From JAOUEA01 sp035550775 (GTDB taxonomy: Bacteria > Actinomycetota > UBA4738 > HRBIN12): a stretch of DNA of 12,830 nucleotides. The notes beneath the pieces were generated by a model, which made no database searches, was not told the DNA's origin, and saw nothing but the letters and a program-made list of their open reading frames with translations. The stretch is taken from assembly GCA_035550775.1 (NCBI GenBank), contig DASZOO010000077.1:1-12830 (forward strand), written 5' to 3'. A program made the translations under genes and the position numbers. Shown here one piece after another: positions 6,889 through 12,830 of the stretch (its first letter is position 1; each line of letters begins with the position of its first letter).

Positions 6889-7608
6889 TCAGGCCTCGCC
6901 GGTGGCCTTCTTGCGGGCGGCGATCATGCCCGCCCGGCGGGCCTTGCCTTCGGCGATGCGACGATCGGTGCCGGCGTCGAGCAGCTCCTTCAAGGCCGCC
7001 TCGTACGCCTCCTGGTCCATGGAGACCTCCACGCGCTCCTGCGGGGCAGCGGCAGGGGTGGGCGCCGCAGCGGGGGCCTCGGCCGCAGCGGGGGCCTCGG
7101 CCGCAGCGGGGGCCTCGGCCGCAGGAGCGGGTGCCTGGGCCGGAGCTTCGGGGGCGGCAGCGGGAGGAGCCTCGGAGGCCGGCGCGGCGGGAGCCGATGC
7201 CGGCACTGCGGCCGGGGCGGGGGCCGCCGGAGCCGCGGCAGCGAGTGCCGGAGCCGCGGCCGGCACGGCCGGCGGGGCGGCCACCACCGGCGCCGCTTGC
7301 GAGAGGTCTACGTTGCGACGTGGCAGCTCCTGCCCGAGCCGGACCCGGTCGGCCCGCACGAGCTTCAAGCCTTCCTCGTCCTTGGAGAAGCGGGGCGCGT
7401 ATCGCATGTACTGGACGGTGAGGAAGATCACGACCACGACTCCGAGCGCACCCAGGGCGATCGCGATCCAATACACCCAGCCGCCATCGTTCCGTTCGGC
7501 CTCCACCACCGGATCCACGATCGTCTGGGCGGCGGCGGTGCCCAGCCACAGCATCGAGGCGACGACGGACGTGGCGAGCACCGCGGTCAGCTTCCGGAGC
7601 AAGGTCAT
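6889..7608 (-). CDS. single-pass membrane protein with Ala/Pro-rich linker and conserved-looking basic tail, function unknown
   Basis: I do not recognise this 239-residue protein. It begins with a signal-peptide-like segment (basic LLRK, hydrophobic 8-22, possible cleavage after A25-A27 before Gln28), then a short exported stretch, one membrane helix at about 44-66, and a basic junction (RYAPRFSK) that predicts a cytoplasmic C-terminus. A low-complexity Ala/Pro/Glu linker at about 104-190 contains three EAPAAA units. The last 45 residues (about 195-239) are helical, charged and not low-complexity (ELLDAGTDRRIAEGKARRAG), which suggests a folded or binding module held away from the membrane. 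It is the first gene of the minus-strand operon; an extended -10 element lies nine bases before its ATG with no SD. The operon position hints at membrane-linked quality control near FtsH, but that is only inference. Confidence 0.8.
   Translation of the reverse strand: MTLLRKLTAVLATSVVASMLWLGTAAAQTIVDPVVEAERNDGGWVYWIAIALGALGVVVVIFLTVQYMRYAPRFSKDEEGLKLVRADRVRLGQELPRRNVDLSQAAPVVAAPPAVPAAAPALAAAAPAAPAPAAVPASAPAAPASEAPPAAAPEAPAQAPAPAAEAPAAAEAPAAAEAPAAAPTPAAAPQERVEVSMDQEAYEAALKELLDAGTDRRIAEGKARRAGMIAARKKATGEA
7064..7124 (-). repeat. 18-bp tandem repeat, three exact copies plus a partial fourth
   Basis: On the plus strand the unit GCCGCAGCGGGGGCCTCG occurs at 7064-7081, 7082-7099 and 7100-7117, followed by seven bases of a fourth copy. 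On the coding (minus) strand it encodes EAPAAA repeats of the Ala/Pro-rich linker. Being a multiple of three it can change copy number without frameshift, so the linker length may vary between strains. Confidence 0.9.
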
Positions 7609-7617
7609 CGCTGGCGG

Positions 7618-7623
7618 ATACTA
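7618..7623 (-). promoter_or_regulatory. extended -10 element TGC-TAGTAT at head of the minus-strand operon
   Basis: On the minus strand TGCTAGTAT combines a TGN extension with a -10-like hexamer, nine bases before the ATG at 7608. No SD lies between them. This fits a leaderless or nearly leaderless transcript that would carry the Ala/Pro-rich protein gene and the operon behind it. No -35 box is recognisable, as is usual for extended -10 promoters. Confidence 0.5.
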
Positions 7624-7637
7624 GCATCGGCGCGGTT

Positions 7638-7654
7638 CGGCCCGATGCGGGCCG
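7638..7654 (-). terminator. GC-rich hairpin downstream of tRNA-Thr, possible terminator
   Basis: CGGCCCG and CGGGCCG form a perfect seven-pair stem with a three-base loop, nine bases after the tRNA 3' end. No T-run follows, so if it terminates it would be of the U-less type proposed for high-GC actinobacteria. It could also protect or delimit the tRNA 3' trailer. It separates the tRNA unit from the operon promoter at 7618-7623. Confidence 0.35.
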
Positions 7655-7663
7655 TCCGGCAGA

Positions 7664-7736
7664 GCCGGAGATGGGATTCGAACCCATGACCTACCACTTA
7701 CGAGGCGGTTGCTCTGCCTGACTGAGCTACTCCGGC
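7664..7736 (-). tRNA. tRNA-Thr (anticodon CGT)
   Basis: The 73-base minus-strand cloverleaf has a perfect seven-pair acceptor stem (GCCGGAG/CTCCGGC), D stem GCTC/GAGC, anticodon stem ACCGC/GTGGT with one G-T pair, loop CTCGTAA giving anticodon CGT for codon ACG, and T arm ATGGG-TTCGAAT-CCCAT. CCA is not encoded. ACG is a frequent Thr codon in this high-GC sequence, in keeping with a dedicated tRNA. A TAGACT box lies 11 bases upstream. Confidence 0.96.
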
Positions 7737-7747
7737 GATGGGCGAGC

Positions 7748-7753
7748 AGTCTA
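7748..7753 (-). promoter_or_regulatory. -10-like box TAGACT for tRNA-Thr
   Basis: TAGACT on the minus strand ends 11 bases before the mature tRNA 5' end, which would give a precursor with a leader of about four bases. The hexamer is identical to those before the J-domain and HAD genes. No good -35 is visible. Confidence 0.42.
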
Positions 7754-7842
7754 CCAACGGGGTAGTAGCCTCCAGCCGGCCGCTCCGTGGCCACCGTGCA
7801 ACACATCGACCGACCGACCTGGTCGCCGCGCCTGCGAACCGC

Positions 7843-7848
7843 CATGAT
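7843..7848 (+). promoter_or_regulatory. -10-like box CATGAT for the UspA-UbiB gene (leaderless)
   Basis: CATGAT is followed by GCGCCC and the ATG at 7855, the same six-base spacing seen at three other genes. No SD is present. The hexamer matches four of six TATAAT positions and starts with C, so it is weaker than the others. It supports 7855 as the start rather than the upstream ATG at 7738. Confidence 0.33.
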
Positions 7849-7854
7849 GCGCCC

Positions 7855-9963
7855 ATGCACGCCGAGGCCCAGCCCCAGATCGCCGGCCCGATCGAACGGG
7901 TGATGGTCGGCACCGACCGGTCGCAGACCGCCGAGCGCGCCGTGCGGTGGGCCGCGACGTTCGCCGAGGCGTTCGGCGCCGAGCTCCACGTGGTGCAGGT
8001 GATCGTCCCGACGAGCCGCGCGGACACGGAGTACGGGGCGGCGGAGGTCACCCGTGCTCGCGCCGCCGCCGACGACCTGGAGACCTACGCCCGCTCGGTG
8101 GCGGGCGACCGGGGGCACGGCCACGTCGTGTTCCACGACGACCCGGCGATGGCGATCGTCGAGGCCACCGAGGAGCACGCGATCGACGTGCTCGTGGTCG
8201 GGAACGCGGGCATGGCCGGGCGCAAGGAGTTCCTGCTCGGCAACGTGCCGAACCGCATCAGCCACAACGCACGCTGCACCGTGATCATCGTCAACACCGC
8301 CGGCGACGGACACGTGGTCGCCCCGACGTCCACGTCGGCCCGGGTGCGCATCAGCGCCGCGGAGGAAGCGGAGTTCACGCCGAGGCTCACGGCTCGCGGC
8401 GGCCACATCGCCGCGGTGTTCGCCAAGCACGGGCTGAAGGAGCTCTTCGGCCGCCCCGACGCCGAGGGGGTCGTCGGGCGCCGCCGCCAGGGCAAGCGGC
8501 TGCGCGCCGCCCTCGAGGAGCTCGGCCCGACGTTCGCCAAGCTGGGGCAGATCCTGTCCACCCGTCCCGACCTGCTCCCCCCCGAGTACATCGACGAGCT
8601 CGCCACCCTGCAGGACAACGTACCCCCGCTGAGCGAACGAGACGTCGTGGAGGTGATGGAACAGGAGCTCGGGGTGCCGTGGGAGGACGTCTTCGATCAC
8701 ATCGACCCCGCTCCGCTGGCGGCGGGCACGATCGCCGAGGTCCACCGGGCCACGCTCGCGACCGGCGACCCGGTCGTGGTGAAGGTGCAACGCCCCGACG
8801 CCCGCGAGCAGATCGAACAGGACCTCGCGCTGCTGGAGGTCTTCGCCGAGAAGGTCTCCGATCGCCCTGGCCTGCGCCAGGTGATCGACATGCAGGCGGT
8901 CTTCCAGCATCTGTCCGACTCTCTACACCGCGAGCTGGACTTCCGGCAGGAGGCCGGCAACATCGAACGGATGCGGGAGAGCATCGCCCAGTACCCACGG
9001 CTGCGTGTGCCGGTGGTGCACTCGGATCTGTCGACCTCCCGGCTGCTCGTGATGCAGGACGTGCAGGGAGGCCCGATCTCGATCGCGCCGGAAGGGTCCG
9101 CTCGCAAGGAAGCCGCTCGCCAGCTGCTCGAGAGCTTCTACAAGCAGATCATGATCGACGGGTTCTTCCACGCGGACCCGCACCCGGGCAACCTGATGTG
9201 GCAACCGGTGGAGGAGCGCCTGTACCTACTCGACCTGGGCATGGTCGGCGAGGTGAGCCCCGAGATGCGCGAGCAGCTCCTGTTGCTGCTCATGGCGTTC
9301 TGGCAGGAGGACGTCTCGTTCCTCACCGACGTCACGCTGATGCTGGCCGGGGCGATGGATCGCACCGACCTCGACGTCGAGGCGTTCGGGGCGGAGATGG
9401 GGGCGATGGTCGCGAAGTACCGCACGGCCTCGCTCTCCGACATCCAGCTCGGGCCGATCCTGCAGGAGGTGACCGAGATCTCTCTGCGCCACGACGTGCC
9501 GCTGCCGGCCTCTCTCGCGCTCACCGGGAAGGCCCTGGCCCAGATGCAGCTGGCCACGGCCGAGCTCGACCCCGACCTCGACCCGTTCGAGGTGGCGGGA
9601 TCGTTCCTGATGCGCGCGCTCGTGCGCGACATGACGAGCAAGGCCGATCCGAAGGCGCTGTTCTACCAAGCGCAGCGCTTCAAGGTCCGGTTCCATCGGG
9701 TCGTGGAGGCGGTCGAGCGCCTGATCGGTGCCCGGCCCGGCCAGAAGCTCGAGGTGAACTTCCGAGCCGCGACGCTCGAGACGACGATCCGGCGTGCGGG
9801 GCGGCGCCTGGCCCTCGCGCTCACGGCCGGCGCGGCGATCCTCGGCACGGCGCTCACGGCCGTCAGCGCCCGGGTCCCGTCGTGGTTGCCCGTGGCGTTC
9901 GGCGTGGCGGCCGGCGTGCTCACGCTCGCGCTCGTGGTGGACCTGGTACGCCGGAGGAACTAG
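7855..9963 (+). CDS. UspA domain fused to ABC1/UbiB/ADCK-family atypical kinase
   Basis: The product is 702 residues. Residues 12-147 form a universal stress protein domain: strand IERVMVGTD and an ATP-binding signature G116-x2-G119-x9-G129 followed by Asn130 where Ser/Thr is usual. Residues about 180-630 form an ABC1/UbiB kinase: KxGQ motif K229-Q232, Ala-rich loop AAGT (289-292, usually AAAS), VVVK with Lys310, HADPHPGN (439-446) and DLG (460-462). Two membrane helices follow (about 651-672 and 677-696), as in UbiB proteins. UbiB-family proteins support quinone biosynthesis or lipid transport and are ATPases; Usp domains bind ATP in stress responses. No quinone gene lies nearby. The start at 7855 begins just before the Usp fold; an in-frame ATG at 7738 abuts the tRNA and would add a non-conserved stretch. 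Both domains look intact; combined role unknown. Confidence 0.92.
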   Translation: MHAEAQPQIAGPIERVMVGTDRSQTAERAVRWAATFAEAFGAELHVVQVIVPTSRADTEYGAAEVTRARAAADDLETYARSVAGDRGHGHVVFHDDPAMAIVEATEEHAIDVLVVGNAGMAGRKEFLLGNVPNRISHNARCTVIIVNTAGDGHVVAPTSTSARVRISAAEEAEFTPRLTARGGHIAAVFAKHGLKELFGRPDAEGVVGRRRQGKRLRAALEELGPTFAKLGQILSTRPDLLPPEYIDELATLQDNVPPLSERDVVEVMEQELGVPWEDVFDHIDPAPLAAGTIAEVHRATLATGDPVVVKVQRPDAREQIEQDLALLEVFAEKVSDRPGLRQVIDMQAVFQHLSDSLHRELDFRQEAGNIERMRESIAQYPRLRVPVVHSDLSTSRLLVMQDVQGGPISIAPEGSARKEAARQLLESFYKQIMIDGFFHADPHPGNLMWQPVEERLYLLDLGMVGEVSPEMREQLLLLLMAFWQEDVSFLTDVTLMLAGAMDRTDLDVEAFGAEMGAMVAKYRTASLSDIQLGPILQEVTEISLRHDVPLPASLALTGKALAQMQLATAELDPDLDPFEVAGSFLMRALVRDMTSKADPKALFYQAQRFKVRFHRVVEAVERLIGARPGQKLEVNFRAATLETTIRRAGRRLALALTAGAAILGTALTAVSARVPSWLPVAFGVAAGVLTLALVVDLVRRRN

Positions 9964-10157
9964 AGGTCGACGTCGACCTCGCCGCCCCTGGAGATCCTCG
10001 TCATGAGCTCCTCGGGCTTCTCGGCGGGCTCGGCCTTGCGGAGCGAACGCATCACGACCTTCTCCAGCACGAACGCCATGACCGCGAAGCCCAGCCCGAC
10101 CAGCCAACGCTCGAAGCGCCGGAACCCCGTCGCCTTGCGAGCCGCCCTCGTGCTCAC
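9960..10157 (-). CDS. small membrane protein (65 residues) coupled to histidine kinase
   Basis: I do not recognise this protein. It starts with GTG at 10157 inside the kinase stop codon (GTGA, four-base overlap), with AGAGG about seven bases upstream, the usual form of translational coupling. The N-terminus is basic (STRAARKATGFRRFER), one hydrophobic helix spans about 18-36, and the tail is charged with an acidic end (EVDVDL). The positive-inside rule predicts a cytoplasmic N-terminus. Its stop shares CTAG with the stop of the convergent UspA-UbiB gene. Tight coupling suggests it acts with the kinase, perhaps as a membrane modulator or partner, but that is inference. The short length leaves some doubt; the overlap with its SD and the sensible topology support a real gene. 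Confidence 0.68.
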   Translation of the reverse strand: MSTRAARKATGFRRFERWLVGLGFAVMAFVLEKVVMRSLRKAEPAEKPEELMTRISRGGEVDVDL

Positions 10158-12244
10158 CCGTCGTCCTCTCCCCGGGCTCCGTCGCCGACGGGCACCCGAC
10201 CCGAGACCGTCGTCCCCGCTCGCGGGCTGCTCGTGACCCGGAACTCACCGTCGAGCGCACCGAGGCGGTCGGCGATGCCCTGCAGGCCCGTGCCGTAGCG
10301 GATCGACCGCGTGTCGAATCCCTTGCCGTCATCGGTCACCGTGAACGACAGGGAGCCGTTCGCCCGGCGTAGCGTCACCGTCGCTCGAGAGGCCTCTGCG
10401 TACTTCGCGGTGTTCTGGAGCGCTTCGAGCGTCGAGAAGTAGACGGCCGCCTCGACCTCTTGCGGGAGACGACCGACGCCGTCGGCGTCGACGGCCACCG
10501 GGACCGGGGACTTGCGGGCCTGAGCTTCGAGCGCGTCGGGGAGTCCCTTGTCGGCCAGCAGCGGCGGGTAGATGCCGCGAGCGAGGTCGCGCAGGTCCTC
10601 GAGTGCCTGGTGGGTCTCGGCCTCGACCTGCGTCAGCATCTCGGCCGCCCTCACCGGATCGCCCTCGGTGAGCGTTCGGGCGAGACGCGCCTTCACGGCC
10701 AGCGCGACGAGCTGCTGCTGCGCCCCGTCGTGGATGTTCCGTTCCAGCCGGCGGCGTTCCCGATCCTGGGCCGCGACGATGCGTTTCTGCGCCGCGCGGA
10801 GGTCGTCGAGGCGCGCACGGAGCTCCTCGGTCAGACGGACGTTCCGCAGCACCAGGCCGGCCTGACCCGCGAGGTCCGAGATCAGCTTGTCGTCGGTGGG
10901 CGAGACGGGGTCGCTCGGCGGCTTGCGCACCGCGAGGGCGCCGAGCAGCTCGCCCGCGTGCTCGACCCGGTAGACGCGATCGGCGCCTCCGAGCGCGGGC
11001 AGGTCCCCGCCCGAGAGCGGCACGGTGCCCAGCGGGGCGGCCTCGGCAGGCCATGCCGCGACGTCACGCAGATCGTCGTCGACCTTCAGCCACACGTCGG
11101 CACGCTCCGCTGAGACTCCCTCCCCCAGCACGCGGGCCATGCGAGGGAGCAGATCTTCGTCGCGGTACGCATCGCCCACCCGCTCCGCGAAGTCGGCGAG
11201 CACCTCGTACGGCGTCGCCCGGCGCCCGTAGACGAGCCGGTCGGCGAGCTTCGTGAGCCTGGCTCGCACCGGCTGGAACGTGACCGCCACGATGACGGCG
11301 GCCGCCATCGTGAGCGAAGAGTTCTCGCGGCCCAGCCAGGCTCCCGCTCCCACGACGACCGCGAGGTAGACCAGGGTCGCGAACAGGGCGAGCGCCGCGT
11401 AGACGACCGTCCGTTTCACCACGACGTCGAGGTCGTAGAGGCGGAACTTCAGAACCGCGACCCCGATCGAGATCGGCAATGCGAGGAACCCCGCCCCGCC
11501 GACGATCGCCGAGAGGACCTCGTCGCGCACGAAATCGGAGAGGAAGGTCGCGACGAACGCCGAGAGGATGCCGAATGCGACCCACTTGATCTGCTGGCGC
11601 TCGATGCCGTCGGCCCGCCGGAACCGGAAGAACACGGACGATAGCGACACCGCCCACGTCCCGAAGTAGAGCAACAGGAAGACGTCATCGGGGATCTCGA
11701 GCCGTCCGAGCGCCCCCACGTACACCGGGTTGGCGAGCTCGATCGCATCGGTTGAGGTGGTCACGGTCGGGACGCCAAGGGTCAGCACGACGAACGCGCT
11801 GGCCAGCAGGGCGACGATCCACCACAGGAACGGCCTCCACCGTCGCGAAGGCAGGCGCCCGTCGGGGAAGTGCAAGGGCAACAGGAACAGGACCGGGAAG
11901 ATCCCGAACACCCAGCCGACCCCCGAGAGCAGGGCGAGCACCTGGGTCGTGAGGGAGGTGTCCCCCCGTCGGACGAGCCACGTGGCGAGCTCACCGCTCG
12001 TGAACGAGATCGCGGTCGTGCAGCACCCCCAGAGCAGGAGCATGCCGATCGCGTTCCTCGGATCGCGGCTGACGATCAGCGCGCCGACCGCTCCGAACAT
12101 CGCGAACGCGATGATGTAGGGAACCTGGGCACCGAGTGACTCGTCGTTGACCGCGACGAGCGTGGCACCGACCCCGGCGATCGCGATGAACCCCGCCAGT
12201 ACCGCCCACGGCCACATCGCATGACGCTCCTGCTGAGCGATCAT
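10154..12244 (-). CDS. multi-pass membrane sensor histidine kinase (HisKA_3 / HATPase_c, NarL/LiaS type)
   Basis: This 696-residue kinase (from ATG 12244) has an N-terminal half with about nine to ten membrane segments (roughly residues 10-325), a motif KFRLYDLDVVVKRTVVY before the last pair that recurs in actinobacterial sensor kinases, a probable GAF-like domain at about 340-470, a coiled region, then the HisKA_3 phospho-acceptor ERNIHDGAQQQ with His505. The ATPase domain shows N box ALQNTAKYA (Asn611), G1 DDGKGFD (638-644) and G2 GTGLQGI (651-657). It should autophosphorylate and signal to a LuxR/NarL-type regulator, none of which is in the window. The frame is open to 12361, but that would overlap the upstream kinase by about 100 bases; ATG 12244 leaves 16 bases, and ATG 12217 has AGGAG nine bases before it. 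Signal unknown. Confidence 0.92.
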   Translation of the reverse strand: MIAQQERHAMWPWAVLAGFIAIAGVGATLVAVNDESLGAQVPYIIAFAMFGAVGALIVSRDPRNAIGMLLLWGCCTTAISFTSGELATWLVRRGDTSLTTQVLALLSGVGWVFGIFPVLFLLPLHFPDGRLPSRRWRPFLWWIVALLASAFVVLTLGVPTVTTSTDAIELANPVYVGALGRLEIPDDVFLLLYFGTWAVSLSSVFFRFRRADGIERQQIKWVAFGILSAFVATFLSDFVRDEVLSAIVGGAGFLALPISIGVAVLKFRLYDLDVVVKRTVVYAALALFATLVYLAVVVGAGAWLGRENSSLTMAAAVIVAVTFQPVRARLTKLADRLVYGRRATPYEVLADFAERVGDAYRDEDLLPRMARVLGEGVSAERADVWLKVDDDLRDVAAWPAEAAPLGTVPLSGGDLPALGGADRVYRVEHAGELLGALAVRKPPSDPVSPTDDKLISDLAGQAGLVLRNVRLTEELRARLDDLRAAQKRIVAAQDRERRRLERNIHDGAQQQLVALAVKARLARTLTEGDPVRAAEMLTQVEAETHQALEDLRDLARGIYPPLLADKGLPDALEAQARKSPVPVAVDADGVGRLPQEVEAAVYFSTLEALQNTAKYAEASRATVTLRRANGSLSFTVTDDGKGFDTRSIRYGTGLQGIADRLGALDGEFRVTSSPRAGTTVSGRVPVGDGARGEDDG

Positions 12245-12260
12245 GGTCTCGGCAGCGGGG

Positions 12261-12830
12261 TCATGCCCGGTCCCTTCCCACCGCGACGGCTCCGTTGAGT
12301 CCGATGGAACCCGTGACGACGGTTCCCGTGCCGGGCGACGACGCGACGGTGAGACGGCCATCGAGCGCCCCGAGGCGGTCCTCGATGCCCTGGAGCCCTG
12401 TGCCTCGTCCGATGACGCCCGGATCGAACCCAGCGCCGTCGTCGGTGATCGAGAACGTCAGCGAACCGTCGACCTCAGCGAGGGTGACCGTCGCCGAGTC
12501 GGCGTCGGCGTACTTCGCCGTGTTCTGCAGCGCTTCGAGCGTCGAGAAGTACACGGCAGCCTCAATCTCCTGTGGATATCGTTCCACCCCCGCCGCCTCG
12601 ATGTGCACCGGGACGGGTACCCGGCGGGCCTGTGCCTCGAGCGCCGCGACGAGGCCCTCGTCGGCGAGCAGCGGTGGGTAGATGCCTCTGGCGAGGTCCC
12701 GCAGGTCGGCCAGGGCGGTCGTCGTGTCGGCCTGCAGCTGGCCCACCAGCTCCTTCGCCTTCTCGGGTTGGCGGTCGACGAGCTGCTCGGCGAGCCGCTG
12801 GCGCACCTGCAGCGCGACGAGCTGCTGCTG
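12261..12830 (-). CDS. sensor histidine kinase, C-terminal part (N-terminus beyond window edge)
   Basis: The minus-strand frame is open to the right edge and supplies the last 189 residues of a kinase. It begins at QQQLVAL, the residues that in the neighbour directly follow the phospho-acceptor HDGA, so the histidine itself lies just outside. Visible parts are the end of HisKA_3, the conserved LRDLARGIYPPLLAD segment, the N box ALQNTAKYA, G1 DDGAGFD and G2 GTGLQGI, ending in a short variable tail. Alignment with the downstream kinase is gap-free over at least 175 residues, pointing to a tandem duplication. The gene is separated from that kinase by about 16 bases, so they are likely co-transcribed. 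Sensor domain and signal cannot be seen. Confidence 0.92.
   Translation of the reverse strand, partial: QQQLVALQVRQRLAEQLVDRQPEKAKELVGQLQADTTTALADLRDLARGIYPPLLADEGLVAALEAQARRVPVPVHIEAAGVERYPQEIEAAVYFSTLEALQNTAKYADADSATVTLAEVDGSLTFSITDDGAGFDPGVIGRGTGLQGIEDRLGALDGRLTVASSPGTGTVVTGSIGLNGAVAVGRDRA

Noticed and set aside
7064..7124. Tandem repeat considered as a CRISPR-like array
   Set aside because: Units are directly adjacent with no spacers, 18 bp long, and in frame within a coding gene.
6261..7689. Plus-strand open frames opposite the metalloprotease and Ala/Pro-rich genes (Gly/Arg/Ser-rich)
   Set aside because: Low-complexity antisense translations of the repeat-containing gene; no start context or domain.
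7738..7854. Upstream in-frame ATG at 7738 as start of the UspA-UbiB protein
   Set aside because: It lies two bases from the tRNA 5' end, has no SD or -10 on the plus strand at proper distance, and the added 39 residues look like translated promoter sequence.
7621..8910. Minus-strand open frame of about 429 codons across the tRNA and the UspA-UbiB gene
   Set aside because: Composition is typical of an antisense shadow and it runs through the tRNA gene; the plus strand carries intact Usp and UbiB motifs.
7947..10298. Plus-strand open frame of about 783 codons overlapping the UspA-UbiB gene
   Set aside because: A +1/+2 frame shadow rich in Arg/Gly/Pro; it extends through the convergent genes and has no recognisable domain.
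10154..12361. Longer kinase frame starting at 12361
   Set aside because: It would overlap the upstream kinase by about 100 bases and adds a Pro/Ser/Arg-rich stretch that is the shadow of that gene; ATG 12244 or 12217 is more likely.

Overview
The window is high-GC DNA from an actinobacterium. I infer this from the strong G/C bias at third codon positions, the GTG starts, the order (zinc-metalloprotease/DUF2342)-tilS-hpt-ftsH known from Actinomycetota (as in Mycobacterium Rv3626c-Rv3625c-Rv3624c), and start codons placed directly downstream of -10-like hexamers with no Shine-Dalgarno (SD) sequence. The sequence does not settle class or genus. Coding density is very high: no gap between genes exceeds about 120 bases, so no long empty stretch needs explaining.

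Layout. (a) 1-1287: a truncated J-domain membrane protein (minus) and a SAM-dependent methyltransferase (plus) diverge from an 83-base gap with a -10-like box on each side. (b) 1339-7608: a minus-strand gene string, read from right to left: a signal-peptide/Ala-Pro-rich membrane protein of unknown function, a DUF2342 zinc-metalloprotease homologue, tilS (tRNA-Ile lysidine synthase), hpt (hypoxanthine phosphoribosyltransferase), ftsH (membrane AAA+ protease) and a HAD hydrolase of haloacid-dehalogenase type. Gaps are 49, 4, -4 (GTGA overlap), 34 and 34 bases, so most of this is probably one operon. (c) 7664-7736: tRNA-Thr(CGT), minus strand, divergent from (d) 7855-9963, a plus-strand gene fusing a universal stress protein (UspA) domain to an ABC1/UbiB/ADCK atypical kinase with two C-terminal membrane helices. 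(e) 9960-12830: a minus-strand signalling cluster: a histidine kinase cut by the right edge, a second complete multi-pass histidine kinase with a closely similar catalytic core, and a 65-residue membrane protein translationally coupled to it. No response regulator is in view.

The central operon joins housekeeping functions (tRNA decoding, purine salvage, membrane protein quality control). The most unusual items are the UspA-UbiB fusion with a Gly in its Ala-rich loop, the repeated -10/6-base/ATG arrangement that suggests leaderless transcription, the tandem kinase pair with its small coupled membrane protein, and a possible CTG start for ftsH. I saw no mobile element, CRISPR array or sign of recent horizontal transfer.
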